Of a stretch of 64,000 nt of DNA, positions 50,946-58,949 are shown piece by piece. The first letter of the stretch is position 1. Each line of letters begins with the position of its first letter. The position numbers were made by a program, and so were the translations under genes. The stretch is taken from assembly GCA_964393575.1 (NCBI GenBank), contig CAYMUG010000002.1:7141-71140 (forward strand). The letters run 5' to 3'. The notes under the pieces were generated by a model that was not told the DNA's origin, made no database searches, and saw nothing but the letters and a program-made list of their open reading frames with translations. The stretch comes from CAYMUG01 sp964393575 (GTDB lineage: Bacteria; Patescibacteriota; Minisyncoccia; Spechtbacterales; 2-12-FULL-38-22).

Positions 50946-51740
50946 TTATATGAACGCTGCGCTTATTGCAAGCAATCCGAAAAACAAAACAAAATAAGCA
51001 AAGTTTATTTTTTGAGCCAGTTTTAACAGCGCATGAATTGTTAAAAGCCCGAAGAGAAACGAGGATCCAAGAGCTACAAACACGGGTAATGTAAATTTAA
51101 ATTCGGAAAAATTTAATATTATATTCCCCGCAAGGACCACGGGTAAGCTCATAAGAAAACTTAAACGCAAAGAAAGAACTTCGTTTACCCTGCTTAATAA
51201 CAGGGCTGAAGTAGTCATACCCGACCTGGATATGCCGGGCAATACAGAAAAACCCTGAGCAATGCCCGTAAAAATCCAATCCTTCGCATTAATATTGTCT
51301 TTCCCGCGCAACCCCTTCTTTTTTGATACAAATTGAATGAAGGCGGTAAATAAAAGTGCAATTCCGACCAACAACATTATAGAATTACCTGTAAAAGCAA
51401 ACTCTCTTTCTGCGACACTTATTCCCCATAAAATGATACTCGCAATAATTCCTGTAACAATAGTTCCTCCTATTAAAAATCTGAGTACAGCTTTTGTTTC
51501 CGGATCCGCATGTTTAAACATAAAAAGAGATCGCGTAAGACGCCATACTTCTCTGCGAAAGTATACCAAAGCTGAAAAAAATGTTCCCATATGTAAAAAC
51601 AGTGCAACTCTTATTGCCTCCTCAAGTGATATAGGTTTGTTAAACAACTTGACCCGAATCAACGTTAAAATACCCTCCGAACTAATAGGAAGCCATTCTG
51701 TAATACCCTGAACTATGCCAAGAATTAACTGTTCCAACAT
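50946..51740 (-). CDS. uppP: Undecaprenyl-diphosphatase
   Basis: 264 residues, seven to eight TM helices, BacA family. 'GIVQGITEWLPISSEGILTL' is motif 1 with the catalytic Glu, and 'VLPGISRSGMTTSALLLSRV' is motif 2 with Ser/Arg. The usual SSSGH has become SSEGI, so the conserved His after motif 1 is missing. Dephosphorylates undecaprenyl-PP released in wall synthesis. Supplies carrier lipid to MraY and the polysaccharide operon. Confidence 0.93.
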   Translation of the reverse strand: MLEQLILGIVQGITEWLPISSEGILTLIRVKLFNKPISLEEAIRVALFLHMGTFFSALVYFRREVWRLTRSLFMFKHADPETKAVLRFLIGGTIVTGIIASIILWGISVAEREFAFTGNSIMLLVGIALLFTAFIQFVSKKKGLRGKDNINAKDWIFTGIAQGFSVLPGISRSGMTTSALLLSRVNEVLSLRLSFLMSLPVVLAGNIILNFSEFKFTLPVFVALGSSFLFGLLTIHALLKLAQKINFAYFVLFFGLLAISAAFI

Positions 51741-51746
51741 ACTTGC

Positions 51747-52304
51747 TTATTCCTGCTCTTGTTTGAGATTAAATTTATCAATCATATTATAAACAGCGCC
51801 TTCAGGAGTTAAGTCGGAAGACCACAACTCAAATGACTGAATTTTAAAGTTATATCCTTCGGGGGTTTTGCTTTTAAACTTAAACCGGGACGCAATTCCG
51901 GGATCCTTAAATCTGGCTATGGTTGCATGCGGAATTATACTTTTGTGTGTATTCAAATTTTGCGGAATAAACTGACTCAGGCGATCGCCGGAAAGGTTTA
52001 CCAAATTTTTAAACTCCTCGGGCGCAGAAAATACAGTCCAAATCATACTCGGTGGACGATTCGGAGGAGCATATATTATCTCTCGCAGTTCAAGAGTAAA
52101 TTCATTAATACCGGAAGCTACATCCGCGAGGGTATTTTTTATTCCATCTATTTTTTCATATTCTACATCTCCTAAAAACTGTAACGTTATATGCAGGTTT
52201 TTGTCGGAAGTCCATCGTATATTGTAATTTTCTCCCTCCTTTTTGAATTCCGATATATAGTTTTTTATCTCTTCCGGTATTGGTATGGCTGTAAATAATC
52301 TCAT
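51747..52304 (-). CDS. thpR: RNA 2',3'-cyclic phosphodiesterase (2H family, ThpR)
   Basis: 185 residues. The two HxT motifs are 'NLHITLQFLGDV' and 'IPHATIARFKDP'; 'RLFTAIPIPEEIKNYI' is the typical start. Opens 2',3'-cyclic phosphates on RNA; ligase activity of relatives is a side reaction in vitro. Six bases upstream of uppP on the same strand. Confidence 0.93.
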   Translation of the reverse strand: MRLFTAIPIPEEIKNYISEFKKEGENYNIRWTSDKNLHITLQFLGDVEYEKIDGIKNTLADVASGINEFTLELREIIYAPPNRPPSMIWTVFSAPEEFKNLVNLSGDRLSQFIPQNLNTHKSIIPHATIARFKDPGIASRFKFKSKTPEGYNFKIQSFELWSSDLTPEGAVYNMIDKFNLKQEQE

Positions 52305-52356
52305 GCCATAGTTCTCGGCGAGGCGTTGAGTGTAACGAAACGCCGAGACTTTAGAA

Positions 52357-52554
52357 TTATGAGCACCCTGAGGAGCGCAGCGACGAAGGATTGCATTCTC
52401 CTTCTATAGGCAAAGCGCGGTCTTCATATGCATCTTCTTTGTCTTCGGGGCGAACAAAATCGGCACGATCCGTATTTTCAAACGCATCAATTATACGTTG
52501 GTTTTTTAAATGCCCCGCATCAACTAACGACTGCACCATCTCCTTATTGCTCAT
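52357..52554 (-). pseudogene. Truncated protein-L-isoaspartate O-methyltransferase
   Basis: The first ~50 residues ('MVQSLVDAGHLKNQRIIDAF', 'DRADFVRPEDKEDAYEDRAL', 'PIEGE') are the N-terminus of Pcm. The expected continuation GQTISQP and the whole SAM-binding domain are missing. The frame runs into a short GC-rich stretch of the type scattered between genes (reads CCTTCGTCGCTGCGCTCCTC on the minus strand) and stops. Probably a remnant left by a deletion or repeat insertion. It starts in the ATGA overlap with the glycosylase gene. Confidence 0.82.
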
Positions 52555-53099
52555 TTTTTCTTATATAACCTCTCCGGCTCAGCTGCCCTGAAACGAAGAG
52601 GTTTATCCGCCCACTCACCTGCATAGTCTATTCCTACTCTGGCCAAACGTTCAATATTATTTTTTTCCGCTTCCGCGCTTCCCTCTTCAAACCATACCCC
52701 TATTTCTTTGCTTGCGGGTTTTCCGTTAATACTTTTATCTATATTAAAGTGTTTTGTGAGTTTCCCGGGGCCGTTATATTCCTCTATACCTCTTATTAAA
52801 ACCGCAGATGGATACTCTATTTTATCCGTAACTACATTAAGCATCCAATGCACTCCGTAAATCAGATATACATAAAAATTACCCGGATTTCCGAACATAA
52901 CTTCTGTACGTTCGGTTCTTCCGCGCGAGGCATGAGAAGCCTTGTCCTCCGGGCCGACATATGCTTCGGTTTCGGTAATAATTCCGCGTAATTCTTCCGG
53001 GTCTTGTTTTTTTACTAAATATTTTCCTATTAAATCGTGGGCCACCGCTTCAGCGGGTCGTGCGAAAAACGAAGATTTTAAAATGTTCTCGGTATTCAT
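52551..53099 (-). CDS. 3-methyladenine DNA glycosylase (AAG/MPG family)
   Basis: 182 residues. 'FFARPAEAVAHDLIGKYLVK', 'ITETEAYVGPEDKASHASRG' (catalytic Glu region), 'RTEVMFGNPGNFYVYLIYGV' and 'HWMLNVVT' match Aag. Excises alkylated purines. Forms a repair and maintenance run with the MGMT and the former pcm gene; it adjoins acylphosphatase with no gap. Confidence 0.94.
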   Translation of the reverse strand: MNTENILKSSFFARPAEAVAHDLIGKYLVKKQDPEELRGIITETEAYVGPEDKASHASRGRTERTEVMFGNPGNFYVYLIYGVHWMLNVVTDKIEYPSAVLIRGIEEYNGPGKLTKHFNIDKSINGKPASKEIGVWFEEGSAEAEKNNIERLARVGIDYAGEWADKPLRFRAAEPERLYKKK

Positions 53100-53381
53100 T
53101 TAGTATTCTATACTAAACTCTTCAAACTCTTTAACCTTTCCTTCATCAAAAGAAATATTTTCCACCTTTGCAAGACGGGACCCTTCTTTTGCCCATTCAA
53201 GAAGACGATTTAACTCCTCTTCTTTTCCCTCAGCTTCAATATATACAGAACCGTCTTCTTGATTGCTCACATAACCCGTTATCCCCAAACGTTCAGCCTG
53301 TTTTTGGGTTTCGGCACGGAAAAACACGCCTTGCACCTTTCCATAAACACTTATGTTGTAATGTTTTTTATTTTCTTGCAT
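53100..53381 (-). CDS. Acylphosphatase
   Basis: 93 residues. 'ISVYGKVQGVFFRAETQKQA' holds the phosphate-binding loop with the catalytic Arg, 'GITGYVSNQEDGSVYIEAEG' the catalytic Asn. Hydrolyses acyl phosphates. Immediately upstream of the glycosylase (0 bp). Confidence 0.95.
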   Translation of the reverse strand: MQENKKHYNISVYGKVQGVFFRAETQKQAERLGITGYVSNQEDGSVYIEAEGKEEELNRLLEWAKEGSRLAKVENISFDEGKVKEFEEFSIEY

Positions 53382-53418
53382 AAGTTGACATCTCCGTTTT
53401 TTTAGATTATCCGCTTAT

Positions 53419-53919
53419 TTACTTTGGATGAGATAAATTAAATACCGCCACACCAAAAGCAACGCTGACGTTTAATGACTTTTTTTCGCCCTTCATCGGT
53501 ATTTCCAGCACCTTGTCCGCTCTCTTTAAAATTCCCGGGGTCAACCCTTTAACTTCATGACCCACAACAAGAGCGATTTTTTTAAGTTCTTCGCGGGTAG
53601 GTTTGACTTTAAAATACGGAACAGAGTTTTTACTTGTCTCTAACGCATAAATACGGAAACCCTCTTTTTTGAGATTATCAAGGAGTATATGGGTTTTTGC
53701 TCCACGGGGAGAGCTTGTTGAGCTGCCCCGCTCCCATTCTACGTAATTTTCAGCCCCCAGAGAAACTTTGGTAAACCTGATGCGGGGTTTGCCTAGTTCA
53801 TCGTAAGGGGCGGGTGTGTGTCCGCACAAGTATATTTTTTCTACGCCGGCTCCGTCAGCAGTGCGAAAAATTGAACCCGTGTTATGCATACTTCTTAAAT
53901 TGTGTAATACCACAATCAT
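53419..53919 (-). CDS. SpoU/TrmH family RNA 2'-O-methyltransferase
   Basis: 166 residues from ATG 53919 (MIVVLHNLRSMHNTGSIFRT). SPOUT knot motifs: 'NLRSMHNTGSIFRTADG' (motif 1), 'IALVVGHEVKGLTPGILKRA' (motif 2) and 'EIPMKGEKKSLNVSVAFGVA' (motif 3). Methylates a ribose in tRNA or rRNA; target not predictable. Upstream sequence is a heptad repeat element. Confidence 0.93.
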   Translation of the reverse strand: MIVVLHNLRSMHNTGSIFRTADGAGVEKIYLCGHTPAPYDELGKPRIRFTKVSLGAENYVEWERGSSTSSPRGAKTHILLDNLKKEGFRIYALETSKNSVPYFKVKPTREELKKIALVVGHEVKGLTPGILKRADKVLEIPMKGEKKSLNVSVAFGVAVFNLSHPK

Positions 53920-54060
53920 ACTTACAAATGACAAATGACTTATGACAAGCTACCATAAACTGTAATGCGTAATATGTAACAAGACCGAAGCGCCGAAGGC
54001 GCTTCCCGTACGGATTACTAGTTACAGATTACAGATTACGATTTTGTTTGATTATTCTCT
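53920..54060. repeat. Composite heptad-repeat element
   Basis: AAATGAC-type units at 53925-53943, then TAATGCG/TAATATG/TAACAAG, a GC palindrome (AAGCGCCGAAGGCGCTT, about 53976-53993... 54005), then GGATTAC/TAGTTAC/AGATTAC/AGATTAC. Read outward from the palindrome, both arms show units of the form GTAAnnn. Same plan as 9961-10101 with a different unit sequence. Confidence 0.7.
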
Positions 54061-54089
54061 TATTTTATATACTAACATATAAAACGAAA

Positions 54090-54113
54090 GCGGCCCGAAG
54101 AAGATCGGACCGC
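54090..54113 (-). terminator. Terminator of the histidine phosphatase gene
   Basis: On the minus strand GCGGTCCGA pairs with TCGGGCCGC (one mismatch), followed by TTTCGTTTT. Confidence 0.8.
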
Positions 54114-54126
54114 GTAAGTACTTGGA

Positions 54127-54921
54127 CTAATTAAGCTTTTCATTGAACTCATAAAGCTTTTTGTTGAACACTGTATTTTTAAAACGTTCACCTTCGCCTT
54201 GAGTTTCAAAAACAGATACGCCGCAATTTACCGGTTTTTGTGATTTATTGCTAACATACTCCAAAAACGTAGTTTCATCCCACCATTCCAAAACCGCTCG
54301 TACGGCAAGTATTACAGTAAAATGTGAGATAACTAAAATGTTTTTACCGGCAAATTCTCGATTTATACGTTCAAGGAACATTTGCACCCTGTCAAGCAAT
54401 TCGGGAACGTTTTCTCCGCGGGGAAATTTATAATAATACATTCCATCCCTCTCCCGTCTTAGCCGCTCTTCAGGATTAAGGGCAAAAAACACCCTGAATG
54501 CACCGAATGTGCCGTACTCATGAGCGTCGCCCGTACTCTGTTCACGCATAGCTTGAGCGGGTAGATAGGGTGCAGATTCTGACCCTAAAAGAGGCCAGAA
54601 TGTTTGCATAACCGCAAAAGTTTGGCAAGCCCGCACATAAGGAGATACAAATACTACCTCCGGAGGTTCAATTATTTCTTGTAACACCACACCTGTTTTT
54701 TGCGCCTGTCGCTTTCCTTCAGGGGTAAGGTGTATTTTTTGATCTGCAACGTTTGTTCCGTACACTTTCTTTAGTTCTGCAGCCTTTTTTCTTGTGGATT
54801 TAGAATCCGGATCGGCCTCATATTCTCTTACAAATTTCTGATATAAGTCGGAATTAGTAGCTATTCTATCTGTGAAGTTAAGGTACGATTCAGCATGCCG
54901 AATTAACGTTAGTTGCGACAT
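54127..54921 (-). CDS. Histidine phosphatase family protein
   Basis: 264 residues. 'LTLIRHAESYLNFTDRIATN' carries the RHG-type motif (RHA here) with the phospho-acceptor His; 'VVFVSPYVRACQTFAVMQ' has the second Arg; 'NILVISHFTVILAVRAVLEW' the second His. Larger than SixA/CobC, with an insertion at ~50-75. Substrate not predictable. Divergent from rnr with 114 bp between starts. Confidence 0.88.
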   Translation of the reverse strand: MSQLTLIRHAESYLNFTDRIATNSDLYQKFVREYEADPDSKSTRKKAAELKKVYGTNVADQKIHLTPEGKRQAQKTGVVLQEIIEPPEVVFVSPYVRACQTFAVMQTFWPLLGSESAPYLPAQAMREQSTGDAHEYGTFGAFRVFFALNPEERLRRERDGMYYYKFPRGENVPELLDRVQMFLERINREFAGKNILVISHFTVILAVRAVLEWWDETTFLEYVSNKSQKPVNCGVSVFETQGEGERFKNTVFNKKLYEFNEKLN

Positions 54922-55035
54922 TATACCTCCTTCGGTCGGCAGGTTAATTGTATAATTTATAACACAAAGCGAACAAAAATTCCAGATTTGCCGTACTATT
55001 TTAATTTAGCGAAAAATATAGTAAAAAGAAAGAAT

Positions 55036-57009
55036 ATGTCTGAACAAAAAAAATCCGAAAAATCAAATAAACACCCTCCTCATATAGTTGAAGGAATACT
55101 TACAGTTGCCCAAAACGGCGTGGGGTATGTGGACACAGGAGAAGAGGAAAAGGAAGATATTCAAATTCAACCACACCTATTAAACACAGCTTTAAACCAA
55201 GATGAGGTGCGTGTTGCTATACTGCCAAAAAGTGAGGATGATACCAGAACTCAGGGAGAGGTTATAAAAGTGTTAAAACGCGCAAAAGATGAATTTATAG
55301 GCACTATAGATAAGAAAAATCCTGAAAAAAATTTTGCCTTTGTTGTACCCGATAACCCTCGTATGCAAACGGATATTTTTATTCCTGACGCGCGCTCCGA
55401 AGAGATAAAGCACAACCACAAAGCACTGGTAAAAATTACCGACTGGGGGTCCCCTAAAAAAAATCTTTCCGGAGAAATAGTAAAAGTTCTCGGCAAAAAA
55501 GGACGGCATGAGGTAGAAATGCAGGCCATTCTTTTGGGAAGCGGCTATCCTGCTGACTTTTCCGAAGAAGCTACCAAAGAGGCGAAAATAATACAAAAAG
55601 AGGCCAAACCTATTTCTCAAAAAGAAAAGGATCTGCGTACAAACCTTACTGATTTAACTATTTTTAGTATAGACCCGGAAGACGCCAAAGACCTTGATGA
55701 TGCCCTTTCGGTTAAAAAAATAGAGGATAATCTGTTTGAAGTTGGAATACATATAGCTGATGTAACTCATTATGTAAAAGAAGGCACTGCTATTGATGTA
55801 AACGCCAAGGATAAAGGCAACTCTGTATACTTAGTGGACAGGACAGTGCATATGCTGCCCGAAGAACTTTCTGCGGATGTATGCAGCTTAAATCCGGGTG
55901 AAGAAAAATTGGCTTTTTCCGCAATATTTAAAGTTGACAAACAAGGCCACATTAAAAACAGATGGTTCGGCAAATCCGTTATAAATTCTAAGGCAAGATT
56001 TTCTTATGAAGAAGCGCAAAAAGCCATAGATACAGGCAAAGGAAAATACGCCGAAGAATTGCGGATCTTAAATGAAATAAGCAAAAATCTGCAAAAACAA
56101 AAAGAAGAACGCGGGGCACTAACCTTTGAACAGCCGGAAATAAAATTTGAATTTGATTCTAAGGGCAAGCCAATCCGTGTTTTGGAGAAAAAACTTCTCC
56201 CGGCACACAAATTAATTGAAGAATTTATGGTTATGGCTAACCGCGAAGTAGCTAAATATATTTATCAACAAGCTAAGAATAAAAGGAGTTTGGGTTTATA
56301 TCGTATTCACGAACCTCCGGAGAAAAAGAATGTAATTGAGCTTATCGGTTTTCTGAACGCTTTAGGCTACGATTTTCAACCCCCAAAAAGCGAAAATATA
56401 TCTTCAAAAAAACTAAATGAATTGTTTAAAGCGGTAGAGGGAAAAAGTGAAGAGTACCTGGTGGAAACTATGGCTATGCGGGATATGGAAAAGGCGGTGT
56501 ACTCCCTTGAGGCAAAAGGACATTACGGCCTGGCGTTGGAGCATTATACGCATTTTACTTCCCCAATACGCAGATACGCGGATATGATGGTACATAGGAT
56601 TTTACATGGTTACCTGGAAGAAAAACCCGTAAGCGCCAAGAAAGCTAAAGATTATAAAAAAATTACGGAAAACCTAAATCGAAAAGAAGCCAATGCACAA
56701 GAGGCAGAACGGGACTCTATAAAGTACAAACAAGTGGAATATATGCTTCAACATAAAGGGGAAACATTTAAAGGAGTTGTAGCCGGAGTATTTAAGTGGG
56801 GTATATTTGTACAGGAAAATACCACCAAAGCCAGCGGCCTCGTTAAAATTTACGACATGGAGGATGATTACTATGTTCTGGACAAAGAAAATTATGCGCT
56901 TCGGGGCACACACACCAATAAAAAATACACTATAGGAGATGAGATTAAAATAAAAGTTGTAGGCGGAGATACGGAGCAGAAAATATTAGATTACAAAATT
57001 GTTTCATAA
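55036..57009 (+). CDS. rnr: Ribonuclease R / RNase II family exoribonuclease
   Basis: 657 residues from ATG 55036 (MSEQKKSEK), preceded by AAAGAAAGAA. Cold-shock domains at ~20-200, RNB catalytic domain with 'FSIDPEDAKDLDDALSVKKI' (the Asp cluster binding Mg2+) and 'HYTHFTSPIRRYADMMVHRI', and an S1 domain at the C-terminus ('FKGVVAGVFKWGIFVQENTT'). Degrades structured RNA 3' to 5'. Shorter than E. coli RNase R because the N- and C-terminal extensions are reduced. Confidence 0.95.
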   Translation: MSEQKKSEKSNKHPPHIVEGILTVAQNGVGYVDTGEEEKEDIQIQPHLLNTALNQDEVRVAILPKSEDDTRTQGEVIKVLKRAKDEFIGTIDKKNPEKNFAFVVPDNPRMQTDIFIPDARSEEIKHNHKALVKITDWGSPKKNLSGEIVKVLGKKGRHEVEMQAILLGSGYPADFSEEATKEAKIIQKEAKPISQKEKDLRTNLTDLTIFSIDPEDAKDLDDALSVKKIEDNLFEVGIHIADVTHYVKEGTAIDVNAKDKGNSVYLVDRTVHMLPEELSADVCSLNPGEEKLAFSAIFKVDKQGHIKNRWFGKSVINSKARFSYEEAQKAIDTGKGKYAEELRILNEISKNLQKQKEERGALTFEQPEIKFEFDSKGKPIRVLEKKLLPAHKLIEEFMVMANREVAKYIYQQAKNKRSLGLYRIHEPPEKKNVIELIGFLNALGYDFQPPKSENISSKKLNELFKAVEGKSEEYLVETMAMRDMEKAVYSLEAKGHYGLALEHYTHFTSPIRRYADMMVHRILHGYLEEKPVSAKKAKDYKKITENLNRKEANAQEAERDSIKYKQVEYMLQHKGETFKGVVAGVFKWGIFVQENTTKASGLVKIYDMEDDYYVLDKENYALRGTHTNKKYTIGDEIKIKVVGGDTEQKILDYKIVS

Positions 57010-57651
57010 TCCGCCTAAAACCCAACCCGCATTCGGTTTTTTGATGACCTGTATTACTTTACCGTTAATTATAAAATTATCGTCCGGGTGTAGGTATATA
57101 GGCGCATAGTTTTGCGTGCTTTCCGAAACAAGAATAACGCGGCGCTCTTCTTTTATAACTCTCTTAATTGCAGCTACTTCATCCACCGCAGCTACCACAT
57201 AATCGCCGTTTTTTATATCTTTAGAATCACCGTCAACCAGAATATAATCCCCATCTTCTATATTATTTTTCTCAGAACCAACTTGCGCCTTGTTCATTGA
57301 ATCACCCTGCGCTTTTATTGCGAAAATTCCTTCTTTTTTAGAAAGTAGTTTATCCGATACATTAAGAAAACCTTCAAAAGATTCTTCCGCTAAAGATACG
57401 GGTGTTCCGCAGTCGGCAAGGCCTAAAATAGGAATCGCGAACACGGGAGTATTTTTAATCCGGCCACGGCGGACGGGTTTTATATTTTTCTCGTCCCGTA
57501 ATATAAAACCGCTTCTTTCAAGCTGGTTTAAGTGATGGCGAACATTGTTAGGGTGAATATCGCCCGCGAGGCGCCCTATCTCCCGCAAACTTAGTTTACC
57601 TAAATCTTGTGTATTTGCTAAATTTAATATTTTTTCCTGTATTTTGTGCAT
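57004..57651 (-). CDS. LexA-like S24-family repressor
   Basis: 215 residues: N-terminal winged helix ('LREIGRLAGDIHPNNVRHHL', 'NQLERSGFI'), then an S24 self-cleavage domain with 'AIKAQGDSMNKA' (Ser118) and 'EVAAIKRVIKEE' (Lys163). The predicted scissile bond is Cys81-Gly82 in 'GLADCGTPVSLAEE', where LexA usually has Ala-Gly. Probably an SOS-type repressor induced by RecA*; a phage-type repressor is the alternative, but no phage genes are near. A six-base 3' overlap with rnr on the opposite strand. Confidence 0.88.
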   Translation of the reverse strand: MHKIQEKILNLANTQDLGKLSLREIGRLAGDIHPNNVRHHLNQLERSGFILRDEKNIKPVRRGRIKNTPVFAIPILGLADCGTPVSLAEESFEGFLNVSDKLLSKKEGIFAIKAQGDSMNKAQVGSEKNNIEDGDYILVDGDSKDIKNGDYVVAAVDEVAAIKRVIKEERRVILVSESTQNYAPIYLHPDDNFIINGKVIQVIKKPNAGWVLGGL

Positions 57652-58126
57652 ATATTTTCATAATAAAAAAACCTATAAATCTGTCAATATTGTCAATTGT
57701 GGAAAACCGGAAAATGGTGTGTTATACGTCAGCCTACCTGTGCGTTTCCGCACGCAGACAGGCGCGGCGCGTTGCGTTATACGATGTGCGTNNNNNNNNN
57801 NNNNNNNNNNNNNNNNNNNNNNNNNNNNNNNNNNNNNNNNNNNNNNNNNNNNNNNNNNNNNNNNNNNNNNNNNNNNNNNNNNNNNNNNNNNCCTGTGCGT
57901 TTCCGCACGCAGACAGGCGCGGCGCGTTGCGTTATACGATGTGCGTCAAGCGTAAAGTTTTTGGAAACGCATTTCGCTAAACGTTAACCGATACGCACGG
58001 CGCCAACGATTAACGCAAGACGCAGAAACCGGTTTCCGGTTTCAGTTATTTCCGCGGGGTTGCTGTATAAACTACTTGATGTTACTGTGCGTGAATAGAC
58101 TTAATCTTAATTAAAACAATACTATT
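57652..58126. other. Intergenic region containing a 100-bp assembly gap flanked by identical 55-mers
   Basis: N-run at 57792-57891, exactly 100 bases, so of nominal length. The 55 bases before it (57737-57791) are identical to the 55 after it (57892-57946). Both hold an imperfect palindrome around CCTGTGCG...ACAGG. The rest is GC-richer than average, with a hairpin at aaaccggtttccggttt (about 58026-58043). No gene can be supported here; something may be missing in the gap. Confidence 0.9.
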
Positions 58127-58891
58127 ATGGAAGAAGAATTCAAACAAAATAATACAGAAAATACTAATAACAATCAGGATAAACAAGCGGCACAAACGCC
58201 GTTAAGCCTGCTGAAAAATTATGTTTCCGGCAACAAAAAAATTGTTATTTCTACAATAGCAGCTCTGTTTCTGGTAGCTGCCGGAGGGATTCTTGCTGTA
58301 AATTCGGGGCAAATTCCGGGCCTGGGAAATTCATCCGATGGAAAAGTGGTGGCCCGTGTTAACGGTGAAGAGATAACTAAAACCGAGTTAGATTCATATT
58401 CCCAACAACTTAAAAGTCAACAACAAGCTGCACAGGTTCCGGAAGACGAATTGCGTCAACGCGCACTGGACCAACTTGTAAATCAAGAGGTTCTATCACA
58501 AGAGGCAAGAAATTCCGGAGTGAGCGCCGGCGAACAAGAGGTACAAGACCGAATAGATCAAATTTCGGAACAATTTCAGGATGACTCACAATTTCAAGAC
58601 AGATTAGCGCAAAACGGTATAACCGAAGAAGATTTGCGCAGTGATATAAGAAACCAAATAATGATACAAAAATACCTTGACCAGCAAATAACCGACGAAC
58701 AAACAAACCCTACTGACCAGGAAATAGAACAGGCATACCAAAATCTCAGCGACCAATCGGGAAATCTTCCTCCTTTAGAGGAATTACGCTCTCAGCTTGA
58801 ACAACAAGTGAAAAGCCAAAAACGAAATGAATTGGCAATGAACATTATTGAAGAACTAAAAGAAAAAAGTGAAATAGAAATTCTGATATAA
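58127..58891 (+). CDS. SurA-N-domain membrane-anchored chaperone-like protein
   Basis: 254 residues: polar N-terminus, TM helix (~41-60, 'IVISTIAALFLVAAGGILAV'), then a SurA/trigger-factor-like helical domain ('VVARVNGEEITKTELDSYSQ', 'RALDQLVNQEVLSQEARNSG', 'LRSDIRNQIMIQKYLDQQI') and a second helical part with Gln-rich stretches. No parvulin PPIase domain follows, so it is a chaperone-type holdase rather than an isomerase. Acts outside the membrane on exported proteins. Ends at a shared terminator with pafA. Confidence 0.88.
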   Translation: MEEEFKQNNTENTNNNQDKQAAQTPLSLLKNYVSGNKKIVISTIAALFLVAAGGILAVNSGQIPGLGNSSDGKVVARVNGEEITKTELDSYSQQLKSQQQAAQVPEDELRQRALDQLVNQEVLSQEARNSGVSAGEQEVQDRIDQISEQFQDDSQFQDRLAQNGITEEDLRSDIRNQIMIQKYLDQQITDEQTNPTDQEIEQAYQNLSDQSGNLPPLEELRSQLEQQVKSQKRNELAMNIIEELKEKSEIEILI

Positions 58892-58919
58892 GCCTTAATG
58901 GTTAAGCAAAATAAAAAAA

Positions 58920-58940
58920 CCTGCTTACACGATAAGCAGG
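58920..58940. terminator. Bidirectional terminator between SurA-N gene and pafA
   Basis: CCTGCTTA-CACGA-TAAGCAGG flanked by A7 and TTTTATAT. Confidence 0.9.
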
Positions 58941-58949
58941 TTTTATATA

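Noticed and set aside
57609..57987. Long frames reading through the N-run
   Set aside because: They translate the gap as unknown residues and the duplicated 55-mer; an artefact of the assembly gap.
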